A stretch of DNA of 37,762 nucleotides, taken from assembly GCF_947632075.1 (NCBI RefSeq), contig NZ_CANRNX010000017.1:1-37762 (forward strand), read 5' to 3'. The position numbers were made by a program, and so were the translations under genes. This document shows, piece by piece, positions 1-8,931 of the stretch (the stretch's first letter is position 1; each line of letters starts with the position of its first letter). The notes beneath the pieces were generated by a model that saw nothing but the letters and a program-made list of their open reading frames with translations, searched no databases and was not told the origin of the DNA. The stretch is from an uncultured Flavobacterium sp. Its GTDB lineage: Bacteria > Bacteroidota > Bacteroidia > Flavobacteriales > Flavobacteriaceae.

Positions 1-296
1 TATCTGCGTATCTGCGTATCTGCGTATCTGCGTATCTGCGTATCTGCGTATCTGCGGATTTGCTGAACTGCTTATTTGCGTATCTGCGGATTTGCGTATC
101 TGCGTATCTGCGTATCTGCGTATCTGCTTATTTGCTTATTTGCTGAACTGCTTATTTGCGAATCTGCGGATTTGCGTATTTGCTGAACTGCGTATCTGCG
201 TATCTGCGGATTTGCTGAACTGCTTATTTGCTGAACTGCTTATTTGCGGATCTGCGGATTTGCGAATCTGCCTATTTGCGGATTTGCACATTTGCT
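1..296. repeat. Tandem array of 37 degenerate octamers
   Basis: The first 296 bases divide without an indel into 37 consecutive 8-base units. Position 2 is always A and positions 5-7 are always TGC; the other positions vary, giving a consensus close to nAwyTGCk. Common units are TATCTGCG, TATTTGCT, TATTTGCG, GATTTGCG and GAACTGCT. The first seven units are identical, while later ones are mixed and GAACTGC recurs mostly between TATTTGC-type units. The array continues beyond the left edge, so its true length is unknown. It lies just downstream of the rfbB stop on the minus strand. Function unknown. Reading frames through it are by-products of the missing stop codons in the repeat. Confidence 0.95.
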
Positions 297-350
297 ATCA
301 TCTAGTTTATGTATTTGTTATTCTACATCTCTACCAATTCGCAACTTCGT

Positions 351-1397
351 CTAAGAATACTGTTTTTCATAATATTTTAAATAATCTCCTGAAGTTACAT
401 TATCTAACCATTCTTGATTAGCTAAAAACCAATCGATTGTTTTTGACAATCCTTCTTCAAACGTTACCGAAGGTTTCCAACCTAATTCTTTGTTTATTTT
501 GGTTGCATCTATTGCATAGCGTAAATCATGCCCAGGCCTATCTGTTACGAAAGTAATTAACTGTTCTGATGTTCCGACTGAGTTTCCTAATTTAGAGTCC
601 ATTTGCTTACACAATTCTTTAACTAAATCTATATTTTTCCATTCGTTAAAACCACCTATATTATACGATTCTCCGTTTTTTCCTTCATGAAAAACTAAAT
701 CAATCGCAATTGCATGATCCATCACATATAACCAATCTCGCGTAAATTTTCCATCGCCATAAATAGGTAAAGGTTTTTTGTTTAAAATATTATGAATACA
801 AAGCGGTATTAATTTTTCTGGAAAATGATTAGGACCGTAATTATTAGAACAATTGGTTATTACCACTGGTAATCCGTAAGTATCTTGATACGCGCGAACA
901 AAATGATCTGATGAAGCTTTTGAAGCAGAATAAGGTGAATGCGGATCATAAGCTGTAGTTTCTGTAAAGAAACCTGTATCGCCTAGCGTTCCGTAAACTT
1001 CATCTGTAGAAACATGATGAAAACGTTTGCCTTCATAATTTCCATTCCAAATGTTTTTGGCAGCATTTAATAAATTAACCGTACCTAAAACATTCGTTTT
1101 TACAAAATCTAAGGGATTACTTATAGAACGATCGACATGAGACTCTGCAGCTAAATGAATGATACCGTCTGGTTGGTATTTTGTAAAGATTTCAAAAATT
1201 TCATTTTCGTTTACGATATCCGCTTTTACAAACTTATAATTGGGTTTGTTTTCTAAATCTTTTAAATTCTCTAGATTACCCGCATAGGTTAACGCGTCTA
1301 AATTAATAATGTTTATTTGTGGGTATTTAGAAACGAATTGACGTACTACATGTGAACCGATGAACCCTGCACCGCCAGTTATTATAATTGTTTTCAT
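351..1397 (-). CDS. rfbB: dTDP-glucose 4,6-dehydratase
   Basis: Converts dTDP-glucose to dTDP-4-keto-6-deoxyglucose, an early step towards dTDP-rhamnose and related deoxysugars of surface polysaccharides; cytoplasmic. The 348-residue product is full length for RmlB. It shows the extended-SDR nucleotide-binding motif GGAGFIGS (residues 8-15), the RmlB-type STDEVYG segment (130-136) with the catalytic acid pair D132/E133, and the YxxxK pair Y156/K160 in YSASK. I placed the start at the ATG at 1397, where the Rossmann fold begins; a longer reading frame to 1436 would overlap the upstream ugd. The gene begins 1 base after the ugd stop, so the two are co-transcribed and probably translationally coupled. 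RmlA, C and D are not in the window and may lie beyond the octamer array. Confidence 0.96.
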   Translation of the reverse strand: MKTIIITGGAGFIGSHVVRQFVSKYPQINIINLDALTYAGNLENLKDLENKPNYKFVKADIVNENEIFEIFTKYQPDGIIHLAAESHVDRSISNPLDFVKTNVLGTVNLLNAAKNIWNGNYEGKRFHHVSTDEVYGTLGDTGFFTETTAYDPHSPYSASKASSDHFVRAYQDTYGLPVVITNCSNNYGPNHFPEKLIPLCIHNILNKKPLPIYGDGKFTRDWLYVMDHAIAIDLVFHEGKNGESYNIGGFNEWKNIDLVKELCKQMDSKLGNSVGTSEQLITFVTDRPGHDLRYAIDATKINKELGWKPSVTFEEGLSKTIDWFLANQEWLDNVTSGDYLKYYEKQYS

Positions 1398-1398
1398 T

Positions 1399-2787
1399 TT
1401 ATTTTTTTGAACCGATTCCGTAAAATTTAAATCCAATATTTTGTAGAGCTAAACTATCTAAAATATTTCTTCCATCAAACACAAAAGCAGGTTTGAACAT
1501 TTGATTGTAGATTTGTTTCCAATCATAGGTTTTAAACTCTTCCCATTCTGTTAAGACTGCTAAAGCATGTGCTTGTTCTGTAGCTTGATATGGGGATTGA
1601 ACTACTTTAACTAAACGTTTATTTTCTTCTGAAGAACGGGTACCTAAAGCATCTAAATCTGAATAAATTTGTTCGGCAGTTACTTTAGGGTCGTATATTG
1701 TAATTTGAGCTTGCTCTTCTAACAAATAATCTGCCACGTAAATTGCCGCAGATTCACGCGTATCGTTGGTATCTTTTTTAAAAGCCCAACCTAAGAACGC
1801 AATGTTTTTACCGTTAACTGTATTATAAAGTGTTTTGATTATATGATCTGCAAAACGAGAACGTTGGTGCTGGTTCATAATAATCACTTGTTCCCAATAT
1901 GCTGCTACTTCGTTTAACCCATAAGATTTAGCTATGTAAACTAAGTTTAAAATATCTTTTTGAAAACAAGAACCTCCGAAACCTACAGAAGCTTTTAAAA
2001 ATTTAGGTCCGATACGAGAATCGGTACCAATAGCATGAGCTACCTCATTAACATCTGCACCGGTAACTTCACAAAGTTCTGAAATTGCATTGATACTTGA
2101 AACACGCTGAGCTAAGAAAGCATTGGCAACTAATTTAGATAATTCTGAAGACCATAAATTAGTGGTGATGATTTTATTTGTAGGAACCCAAGAGGCATAA
2201 ATATTTACTAATGCTTGAATTGCCTCTTGACTTTCTCCGCCGATTAATACACGATCTGGATTTTGCAAATCTGTAATTGCAGTACCTTCTGCAAGAAATT
2301 CGGGATTTGATAAGATATCAAAACGAACTCCATTGCCTGTATGGTCTAAAATGTTTTTTAGCGCAGCAGCAGTTCGCACAGGTAAGGTTGATTTTTCGAC
2401 AATGATTTTATTTGAAGTAGCTACTCTTGCAATTTGTCTTGCACAAAGTTCTATGTATTTTAAATCTGCAGCTTGCCCTTTACCTTTACCATAGTTTTTT
2501 GTAGGTGTATTTACTGAAATAAAAATTAAATCTGCATCATAAATCGCTTGATCAATTTCTGTAGAGAAAAATAAATTACGTTCTCTTGTTTTTTCAATCA
2601 CTTTATCTAAACCTGGTTCATACACTGGAAGTTTAGATAAATCTGAGTTATTCCATGCTTCAATTCTTGATGCATTAACATCTACCACTGTAATTTGTAT
2701 CTCTGGATTATTTTGTGCAATTACAGCCATTGTAGGTCCGCCTACATAACCTGCACCGATACAAGTAATTTTTTTAATAACGCTCAT
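1399..2787 (-). CDS. ugd: UDP-glucose 6-dehydrogenase, eukaryote-like type
   Basis: Oxidises UDP-glucose to UDP-glucuronate with two NAD+, supplying uronic acid for capsule or LPS. The 462-residue protein starts with a Rossmann motif (GAGYVGG), carries the catalytic cysteine C274 in [10 protein letters not shown] and the C-terminal [11 protein letters not shown] segment. These stretches and the length resemble animal UGDH (catalytic Cys276 in human) more than the shorter Gram-positive/E. coli type. The start at 2787 (MSVIKK) is chosen because the Rossmann strand follows at once; an ATG at 2844 would add 19 residues that do not look like this family. A galE terminator separates it from galE, and a -7 box lies upstream at 2873-2880, so ugd-rfbB probably has its own promoter. 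Confidence 0.95.
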   Translation of the reverse strand: MSVIKKITCIGAGYVGGPTMAVIAQNNPEIQITVVDVNASRIEAWNNSDLSKLPVYEPGLDKVIEKTRERNLFFSTEIDQAIYDADLIFISVNTPTKNYGKGKGQAADLKYIELCARQIARVATSNKIIVEKSTLPVRTAAALKNILDHTGNGVRFDILSNPEFLAEGTAITDLQNPDRVLIGGESQEAIQALVNIYASWVPTNKIITTNLWSSELSKLVANAFLAQRVSSINAISELCEVTGADVNEVAHAIGTDSRIGPKFLKASVGFGGSCFQKDILNLVYIAKSYGLNEVAAYWEQVIIMNQHQRSRFADHIIKTLYNTVNGKNIAFLGWAFKKDTNDTRESAAIYVADYLLEEQAQITIYDPKVTAEQIYSDLDALGTRSSEENKRLVKVVQSPYQATEQAHALAVLTEWEEFKTYDWKQIYNQMFKPAFVFDGRNILDSLALQNIGFKFYGIGSKK

Positions 2788-2872
2788 CAGATGTTTCTGT
2801 TTTGATAAAAAGCCTAAAGATTGTACCACTTTGTTATGCAACAAAGATTATTACCTTATAAAAAAGTAATTT

Positions 2873-2880
2873 CAAATTTA
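2873..2880 (-). promoter_or_regulatory. Candidate -7 box for ugd-rfbB
   Basis: The minus strand reads TAAATTTG, an exact match to the Bacteroidota -7 consensus TAnnTTTG, about 85 bases upstream of the ugd ATG. No TTG -33 element is seen at normal spacing. A second, weaker candidate (AATCTTTG, minus strand, about 2842-2849) lies closer to the gene. Confidence 0.45.
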
Positions 2881-2964
2881 AGGATAAAAAATGATTTACA
2901 GTTGTAGTGCTTTAGATTTGTTACAAATGATTTTTAGTACTTAATACTATGCTAATTATGCATT

Positions 2965-2994
2965 AAAAAAGCACCTAAATTGTCAGGTGCTTTT
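2965..2994 (-). terminator. Terminator after galE
   Basis: The inverted repeat AAAAGCACCT (2967-2976) / AGGTGCTTTT (2985-2994) has an 8-base loop. On the minus strand it is followed by a run of T (A-run 2965-2970 on plus). It sits 3 bases beyond the galE stop and separates galE from ugd. Confidence 0.85.
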
Positions 2995-2997
2995 ATA

Positions 2998-4014
2998 TTA
3001 ATTTTCTGTTATACTATTTTGAAATAACCAGGCGGTTTTCATTGACTCTTCTAAACTTGTTTGAGGTTGCCAATTAAGTATTTTTTTTGCTTTGGAGAAA
3101 TCTGCATAAGCTTCTTGAATATCACCCGCTCTTCTATTTGAGATTTGATATGGAATTTTTATACCATTAGCGGTTTCAAACGCCTTTATGATTTCTAAAA
3201 CTGTAGAGCCTACGCCTGAACCTAAGTTAAAAAACTCTAGTTTTTCGGTGTTTTTTTTGTTTATTAAAAATTGTAAAGCTAACAAATGTGCTTCTGCTAA
3301 ATCATTTACATCAATATAATCTCTAATTGCTGTACCGTCTCTAGTTTCATAATCACCACCGAAAACTGATAATTCTTTACGAATACCTTTAGCTGTTTGA
3401 GTGATGTAAGGTAAAAGATTATTAGGAATACCGTTTGGAATTTCACCTATATTACCAGATTTATGAGCTCCTACAGGATTGAAATAACGCAAGGCAATGG
3501 CAGATTTATTATAAGCTGCTACAAAATCTGCAATAATTTCTTCGCCCATTGCTTTGGTTTTTCCATAAGGAGATTCAGGCTGTTTTAAAGGAGTGTTTTC
3601 TGTGATTGGCATATATTTAGCCTGACCATAAACCGTACAAGAAGATGAAAAAATAAAATGATTTACATTAAATTCTTTCATGGCATTTAAAACGTTTAGC
3701 AGACCTAAAATATTATTTTCATAATAAGCTAAAGGCTTTTCTACCGACTCACCTACTGCTTTAAATGCAGCAAAATGTATAACCCCGTCTATTTTATTTT
3801 TTTTAAAAAAATCTAACACATGAATATTATCTTTTAAATCGATATGTTTAAAACATGGACGTATTCCTGTTATTTTTTCAATTTTATCTAAAACGTTTGC
3901 TTCTGCGTTTGACAGATCATCAATTACTGTCACTTTAAACCCAGCCTGTTGTAAAACAACAACTGTATGTGAACCAATGTATCCTAAACCGCCAGTGACT
4001 AAAATATTTTGCAT
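2998..4014 (-). CDS. galE: UDP-glucose 4-epimerase
   Basis: Interconverts UDP-glucose and UDP-galactose (or the N-acetylated sugars) in the cytoplasm, feeding glycan synthesis. The 338-residue protein is normal GalE length. It has the NAD-binding motif TGGLGYIGSH (residues 7-16), the SSSCTVYG segment ending at residue 130 and the catalytic pair Y150/K154 in YGKTK. NPVGAH and the C-terminal DIQEAYAD segment are also typical of GalE. It lies 5 bases downstream of the cytidylyltransferase gene and is followed at once by a terminator, so these two form a small operon. Whether it acts on UDP-GlcNAc as well cannot be told from motifs alone. Confidence 0.95.
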   Translation of the reverse strand: MQNILVTGGLGYIGSHTVVVLQQAGFKVTVIDDLSNAEANVLDKIEKITGIRPCFKHIDLKDNIHVLDFFKKNKIDGVIHFAAFKAVGESVEKPLAYYENNILGLLNVLNAMKEFNVNHFIFSSSCTVYGQAKYMPITENTPLKQPESPYGKTKAMGEEIIADFVAAYNKSAIALRYFNPVGAHKSGNIGEIPNGIPNNLLPYITQTAKGIRKELSVFGGDYETRDGTAIRDYIDVNDLAEAHLLALQFLINKKNTEKLEFFNLGSGVGSTVLEIIKAFETANGIKIPYQISNRRAGDIQEAYADFSKAKKILNWQPQTSLEESMKTAWLFQNSITEN

Positions 4015-4019
4015 TTTAA

Positions 4020-4448
4020 TTATATTACTTTTTTAAAAGTTTCTTTTTCTGCAACGATTTTTCGTAAACAAGAACTTGAAAAACGGTGATCTCTTCTATT
4101 ATAGTATAGCTCAATACCTTTTTCTTCACAGAATTTACGACCTGTAAAATTTTTATCTTGATATTCATCTCCTAAAATGCGAACATCGATTTTAAAAGAT
4201 TTTAATATATCTTCTAAATCTTGTTCTGTTGCATACGGAATGATTTGATCTACATATTTACAACCTTCTAATTGAATATAGCGTTCTACAACACTTTGTA
4301 CAGGTTTGTTTTTCTCTGGACGATCTAAAGTTGGATCTGTTTGCAATCCGCAAATTAAGAAGTCGCATTGTCTTTTTGCATCTTCTAACATTTTGATATG
4401 CCCCGCATGTAGCAAATCAAAAGCACTAAAAGTAATTCCTATTTTCAT
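4020..4448 (-). CDS. Cytidylyltransferase-like protein (TagD type)
   Basis: A 142-residue nucleotidyltransferase of the HxGH superfamily. The N-terminus carries TFSAFDLLHAGHIKML, with the nucleotide-binding HAGH, and a TagD-like KYVDQIIP segment in the middle. The family transfers a nucleotide to a phosphorylated small molecule; glycerol-3-phosphate cytidylyltransferase is the best-known member. The C-terminal segment RRDHRFSSSCLRK replaces the RTEGISTT-type motif of TagD, so the substrate may differ. Placement directly before galE suggests an activated building block for a surface polymer. Cytidylyltransferase activity is inference; adenylyl transfer is possible. Confidence 0.8.
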   Translation of the reverse strand: MKIGITFSAFDLLHAGHIKMLEDAKRQCDFLICGLQTDPTLDRPEKNKPVQSVVERYIQLEGCKYVDQIIPYATEQDLEDILKSFKIDVRILGDEYQDKNFTGRKFCEEKGIELYYNRRDHRFSSSCLRKIVAEKETFKKVI

Positions 4449-4532
4449 TTTGTGTTAATTTTGATGCCGCAATTTAAAACATTTTCAAAAACTTAACACA
4501 ACAAAGATTGAAATTAAAATATGAATGCTTAC

Positions 4533-5147
4533 CTAATCCATCTCGATAGGTGGAAATGTCCAATGTTTTATTACTGCTAACAATCTGATTGCAATGATAG
4601 TTATTGTAGCCACAATAAAAACTAAATTATCAGGTACATTTAGAAATCGTAAACCAAAAAAAACTAACCCTCCTGATATACAAGCTGTGGCATAAATTTC
4701 TTTTCTAAAAATTACGGGGATTTCATTACATAAAATATCTCTTAAAACTCCGCCAAAACAAGCAGTTATTGTTCCGAGTGCAATACAAATTATAGGATGT
4801 AATTGTAAGTCAACCCCTTTCTCTATTCCAACCAAAGTAAAAAGTCCGATACCTATGGTATCAAATAAAAATAAAGACGTTCTTAAAATACTTAAACGTT
4901 TTCTGAAAAAAATTGCAAATAGTGCGCTAGCTAATATTAAAAAGAACATTTGGGTATTTAACAACCAAAATACGGGAGTTTCTCCAATTAGCACATCACG
5001 TAAAGTTCCGCCACCTATAGAAGTGACTAAACTAATGATTAAAACTCCGAAAAAATCAAATTTTTTATGAATACCGGCTAATGCTCCAGAAACTGCAAAC
5101 GAAACAATACCAAGGTTATTTAAAATATCTATAAAATCTATGTTCAT
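4533..5147 (-). CDS. TRIC-family cation channel (YicG/UPF0126 type)
   Basis: A 204-residue integral membrane protein with about seven hydrophobic segments. It contains the two internally related glycine-rich motifs of the family, GGGTLRDVL in the first half and GGVLRDIL in the second, reflecting an inverted repeat of two three-helix units plus a last helix. Bacterial TRIC homologues form trimeric monovalent-cation channels in the inner membrane; the physiological role is poorly known. The gene is transcribed away from the trmH-like gene, sharing a 103-base intergenic region with it. About 84 bases separate its stop from the cytidylyltransferase start, so it is probably not part of the sugar operon. 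Confidence 0.88.
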   Translation of the reverse strand: MNIDFIDILNNLGIVSFAVSGALAGIHKKFDFFGVLIISLVTSIGGGTLRDVLIGETPVFWLLNTQMFFLILASALFAIFFRKRLSILRTSLFLFDTIGIGLFTLVGIEKGVDLQLHPIICIALGTITACFGGVLRDILCNEIPVIFRKEIYATACISGGLVFFGLRFLNVPDNLVFIVATITIIAIRLLAVIKHWTFPPIEMD

Positions 5148-5226
5148 CTTTTTTGAATATTAAATAAATATATAAGAATATTTTGATTTTTTTATACGTG
5201 TAAATTCTTATATGTAATAAAGTTAG

Positions 5227-5234
5227 TATTTTTG
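5227..5234 (+). promoter_or_regulatory. Candidate -7 box for the trmH-like gene
   Basis: TATTTTTG exactly matches TAnnTTTG. The expected start of transcription near 5241 would leave a leader of about 10 bases before the ATG at 5251. No clear -33 TTG is seen. Confidence 0.5.
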
Positions 5235-5250
5235 CTCATCTTAATTATTT

Positions 5251-6090
5251 ATGCCTAACAAGGATTATTCTAAAATTGAAATTTCACCAATGAAATATAT
5301 ATCTAGTGTACAAAATGAAATTATTAAAAATCTAGTTCAACTTCAAGAAAAGTCGAAAATTAGAAAAAAGACTGGTACTTTTTTAATTGAAGGTCGCCGA
5401 GAACTTTCTTTAGCGGCTTTGGGTGGTTTTGCGATTGAAACAATTTTATTTTGTAGTGATTACATTTCTGAAACTGAAGTTAGCGCAATTTTCCCAACCG
5501 AATCTATACTAAATACCATAGAAATTAGTAAGGAAGTTTATCAGAAATTAGCTTACAGAGACACTACCGAAGGTGTATTAGCAGTAGCTAAGACGAAAAC
5601 GAACCGTTTAGAAGATCTTAAATTGAAAGACAATCCGTTGGTTTTAATTGCTGAATCTCCTGAAAAACCGGGGAATATTGGTGCTTTATTACGTACAGCA
5701 GATGCCGCAAATATTGATGCTGTTATTATTGCCAATCCTAAAAGTGATTTATATAATCCTAACGTAATTCGTTCTAGTGTTGGTTGTGTTTTTACGAATT
5801 CTATTGCTATTGGAACTTCTGAAGAAGTGATTGAATTTCTGAAAGAGAAAAACATTTCAATTTATAGTGCCATACTTCAAGAAGCACAGCCTTATTATAC
5901 TCAAGATTTCAAGCAAGGAACTGCAATTGTTGTAGGAACTGAAGCAACTGGTTTAAGTGAAATTTGGAGAACTGAATCTACACAGAATATCATTATTCCG
6001 ATGGAGGGCGCTATTGATTCTATGAATGTTTCTGTTGCAGCAGCCATTATTTTATTTGAAGCCAAAAGACAAAGAGATTATTTACTTTAA
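5251..6090 (+). CDS. SpoU/TrmH-family RNA 2'-O-methyltransferase
   Basis: A SPOUT-fold methyltransferase that transfers a methyl group from S-adenosylmethionine to a ribose 2'-OH of rRNA or tRNA. Length is 279 residues. The N-terminal part (about 15-105) resembles the SpoU substrate-binding domain (FLIEGRREL). The C-terminal part has the family motifs: motif 1 ESPEKPGNIGALLRTADAA, motif 2 IVVGTEATGLSE and motif 3 IPMEGAIDSMNVSVAAAI, which build the knotted SAM site. All look intact. The start is uncertain: ATG 5251 fits the promoter, but ATG 5290 (MKYISS) is where recognisable homology begins. Target RNA cannot be deduced; RlmB and TsnR are relatives. Confidence 0.9.
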   Translation: MPNKDYSKIEISPMKYISSVQNEIIKNLVQLQEKSKIRKKTGTFLIEGRRELSLAALGGFAIETILFCSDYISETEVSAIFPTESILNTIEISKEVYQKLAYRDTTEGVLAVAKTKTNRLEDLKLKDNPLVLIAESPEKPGNIGALLRTADAANIDAVIIANPKSDLYNPNVIRSSVGCVFTNSIAIGTSEEVIEFLKEKNISIYSAILQEAQPYYTQDFKQGTAIVVGTEATGLSEIWRTESTQNIIIPMEGAIDSMNVSVAAAIILFEAKRQRDYLL

Positions 6091-6168
6091 GAAAGTGTAA
6101 GTAATAGCAATTATTTTATTGCGTTTTCGTAAATAAAATACTACATTTAGTACTTCAACCATTAGCTT

Positions 6169-8379
6169 ATGACAGAATTAGAAATAGAACAAGAAAACAA
6201 AGCAATTGCAAGAGAATATAAAGAGCTTTTACGTACAAGTTATCAAACGTTAAACGAAGAGGAAAAAAAACTGATTCGTAAAGCCTTTGATGTTGCTGTT
6301 GATGCGCATAAAGATCAAAGAAGAAAATCTGGTGAAGCTTATATATTTCACCCAATTGCTGTAGCTAAAATTGTGGCTTCTGAGATTGGTTTAGGACCTA
6401 CCTCTATTGCCGCAGCTTTAATGCATGACGTTGTTGAAGATACTGATATTACAGTAGAAGATATTGAACGTATGTTTAATCCTAAAATTGCTAAAATTGT
6501 TGAAGGATTAACAAAGATTTCAAAATTAGAACCCGATCCGGATATTTCTATGCAAGCGGAAAATTATCGTAAAATGTTGCTAACATTGAACGATGATGTG
6601 CGTGTGATTTTGATTAAAATTGCCGACCGTTTGCACAATATGCAAACCATGGAGAGCATGGCGCCGCATAAACAAGCCAAAATTGCCTCGGAAACTTTAT
6701 ATATATACGCTCCGCTTGCGCATCGTTTAGGTTTATTCAACATTAAAACTCAATTAGAAGATTTAGGCTTAAAATATACTGAGCCTGAAGTTTACTTTGA
6801 GATTTTAAGTAAAATGAAGGAAACCAAACAAGAACAAGAAGCTTACATTGAATCTATTACAAATATACTTAAAGATTCATTACAAACAGAAGGTATTGAA
6901 TGTTCGATGAAAGGTAGACCAAAGTCTATATTTTCAATTCGAAAAAAAATGCGCGTTCAAAATGTTAGTTTTGAAGAAGTTTATGACAAGTTTGCAATTC
7001 GAATTATTTATAAATCTTCCTTACATGATGAGAAGTTTATTGCTTGGAAAATATATTCGATAGTAACAGATTTCTATCGCCCAAGCCCAAGTAGATTGAG
7101 AGATTGGATTTCTTCTCCAAAATCTACTGGATATGAAGCGTTACACATAACTGTTATGGGGCCTCGTGGACGTTGGGTTGAGGTACAAATTCGAAGCGAA
7201 CGAATGGATGAGATTGCAGAAAAAGGTTATGCTGCTCATTACAAATATAAACAAGGAGTAACTGAAGAAAACAGTTTAGATATTTGGTTAAACCAATTGA
7301 AAGAAACTCTTGAAGATCAAAACGCAAATGCTGTTGACTTTGTAGAGGATTTTAAACTTAATTTATATTCTAAAGAAATTTATATTTTCACTCCAAAAGG
7401 TGAAATTAAATCGTTGCCAAAAGGTGCAACTACTTTAGATTTTGCTTTTAGCATCCATTCTGAGGTTGGTATTCATACTCGAGGAACTCGGGTTAATGGA
7501 AAACTTGTACCTTTAAATCATGTTTTAAATAGCGGTGATCAGGTTGAGGTTATTACTTCACAAAACCAAAAACCAAGTATTCATTGGTTAGAATTTGTTA
7601 CGACAGCGCGTGCAAAAAATAAAATTAAGAATGCGCTTAATGAAAACATGAAAAAAATTGGTGAAGATGGTAAAGAATTATTAATGCGTAAAATGCGTCA
7701 TCTAAAAGTAAATTTTGATGAAAAAACAATTAACGAATTAGCTAATTACTTTAAACTAAAAACCAGTTTAGATTTATTTTATCGTGTAGGAATAGGTGCG
7801 ATTGATAATCAGCAATTAAAAGAGTTTGCAAACAAAAAGAATAGTAATTCTTTCTTAAATTTCTTTAAGAAAACAATTAAAAAAAGTGATACTCCTGAAG
7901 TTGTTTTTACCCCTACCACCAATTTAGATTTATTGGTATTTGGAAAAGATGATAGTAAATTAGATTATAAATTATCTACTTGCTGTAACCCTATTCCAGG
8001 TGACGATGTATTTGGCTTTGTAACCATCAACGAAGGTATAAAAGTGCACAAAAAAGATTGTCCTAATGCAATTAGCATGCAATCAAATTATGCATATCGA
8101 ATTATTCAAGCCAAATGGATTGATTCTTCTGCACAAGAATTTAATGCCACAATTAAGATTCGTGGTATAGATAGCATGGGATTAACAAATGAACTTACTC
8201 GTGTGATTTCTAACAACATGTCTGTAAATATTAGAAGTATTTCTTTAAGTTCAGATGCAGGTGTTTTTAATGGAGAAATTACTGTAATAGTAAACAACAT
8301 AACCACCTTGAATAAATTAATTAGTAATATTCAAAAAATAGATGGTATTGAAAAGGTAGTTCGTTTAAATACGAAATAA
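6169..8379 (+). CDS. Bifunctional (p)ppGpp synthetase/hydrolase, Rel/SpoT family
   Basis: Makes and degrades the stringent-response alarmone (p)ppGpp. The 736-residue protein has the usual order. The N-terminal HD hydrolase domain has H61, the HD pair 86-87 in LMHDVVEDTD and D153 in IADRLHN, so the hydrolase site looks intact. The synthetase domain contains RLRDWISSPKSTGYEALH and the VEVQIRS segment. A TGS domain follows (about 400-460, FTPKGEIKSLPKGATTLDFA), then a zinc-finger-like CC region (STCCNPIPGDD) and a C-terminal ACT domain (about 660-735). Both catalytic halves appear competent, as expected where a single long RSH protein serves the cell. It stands 78 bases after the methyltransferase and is followed by fur. 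Confidence 0.96.
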   Translation: MTELEIEQENKAIAREYKELLRTSYQTLNEEEKKLIRKAFDVAVDAHKDQRRKSGEAYIFHPIAVAKIVASEIGLGPTSIAAALMHDVVEDTDITVEDIERMFNPKIAKIVEGLTKISKLEPDPDISMQAENYRKMLLTLNDDVRVILIKIADRLHNMQTMESMAPHKQAKIASETLYIYAPLAHRLGLFNIKTQLEDLGLKYTEPEVYFEILSKMKETKQEQEAYIESITNILKDSLQTEGIECSMKGRPKSIFSIRKKMRVQNVSFEEVYDKFAIRIIYKSSLHDEKFIAWKIYSIVTDFYRPSPSRLRDWISSPKSTGYEALHITVMGPRGRWVEVQIRSERMDEIAEKGYAAHYKYKQGVTEENSLDIWLNQLKETLEDQNANAVDFVEDFKLNLYSKEIYIFTPKGEIKSLPKGATTLDFAFSIHSEVGIHTRGTRVNGKLVPLNHVLNSGDQVEVITSQNQKPSIHWLEFVTTARAKNKIKNALNENMKKIGEDGKELLMRKMRHLKVNFDEKTINELANYFKLKTSLDLFYRVGIGAIDNQQLKEFANKKNSNSFLNFFKKTIKKSDTPEVVFTPTTNLDLLVFGKDDSKLDYKLSTCCNPIPGDDVFGFVTINEGIKVHKKDCPNAISMQSNYAYRIIQAKWIDSSAQEFNATIKIRGIDSMGLTNELTRVISNNMSVNIRSISLSSDAGVFNGEITVIVNNITTLNKLISNIQKIDGIEKVVRLNTK

Positions 8380-8423
8380 TTTAAGTTTTAGTAATAAAAA
8401 TTTTACGCTCAAAAAATAACCTA

Positions 8424-8431
8424 TATATTTG
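8424..8431 (+). promoter_or_regulatory. -7 box for fur-purA
   Basis: TATATTTG is an exact TAnnTTTG match, 23 bases before the ATG of the Fur-family gene. The predicted transcript start near 8438 leaves a leader of about 17 bases. No consensus -33 TTG is visible. Confidence 0.6.
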
Positions 8432-8454
8432 CAATTGTTTAAGGACATTATTCC

Positions 8455-8910
8455 ATGGAAATAAATAAAAATCAAGATATTGTTAAAAATGTCTTCACGA
8501 AATATTTAGAAGAAAAAGGACACAGGAAAACTCCTGAGCGTTATGCTATTCTTCAAGAAATCTACGAAAGTGACGAACATTTTGATATCGAATCTCTTTA
8601 CATAAAAATGAAAAACAAAAATTATCGTGTAAGTAGAGCGACGCTTTATAATACGATAGAATTGTTATTGGAATGTGGTTTAGTTCGTAGACACCAATTC
8701 GGTCAAAATCAAGCACATTACGAAAAATCATATTTTGATAAACAGCATGATCACGTAATCATGACAGATACCGGAGAAGTAGTTGAATTCTGTGACCCAA
8801 GAATTCAAACCATTAAAAAAACCATTGAAGAAATCTTCAATATCGATATCCATAATCATTCACTATATTTTTATGGAACAAAAAGAAAAGACAACACAAC
8901 AGAAAATTAA
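8455..8910 (+). CDS. fur: Fur-family transcriptional repressor
   Basis: A 151-residue metalloregulator. The N-terminal winged helix (about 20-85) contains the DNA-reading segment [12 protein letters not shown]. The C-terminal dimerisation domain has [19 protein letters not shown] (about 96-114), which aligns with the HDHLICLDCGKVIEF region of classical Fur. H42, E90 and H98/H100 could form the regulatory metal site. The paired CxxC of the structural zinc site is absent: the two cysteine positions are occupied by M103/T106 or neighbouring residues. This looks usual in flavobacterial Fur as I remember it. It has its own -7 box and is followed 21 bases later by purA, so the two are probably co-transcribed. 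Iron is the most likely ligand, but Zur- or PerR-like roles are not excluded. Confidence 0.87.
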   Translation: MEINKNQDIVKNVFTKYLEEKGHRKTPERYAILQEIYESDEHFDIESLYIKMKNKNYRVSRATLYNTIELLLECGLVRRHQFGQNQAHYEKSYFDKQHDHVIMTDTGEVVEFCDPRIQTIKKTIEEIFNIDIHNHSLYFYGTKRKDNTTEN

Positions 8911-8931
8911 CACAATCTAACATACTAAACC

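Noticed and set aside
1..296. The octamer array as a CRISPR
   Set aside because: Units are 8 bases with no spacers and no cas genes are present.
92..421. A 109-codon plus-strand frame through the octamer array (TTG start) with an 8-residue periodic product
   Set aside because: The frame is open only because the repeated octamer contains no stop in this frame; it runs antisense over the end of rfbB and has no promoter or start context.
351..4448. A horizontally acquired island around the sugar genes
   Set aside because: Base composition matches the neighbours, and no integrase, tRNA site or flanking direct repeats were found in the visible part.
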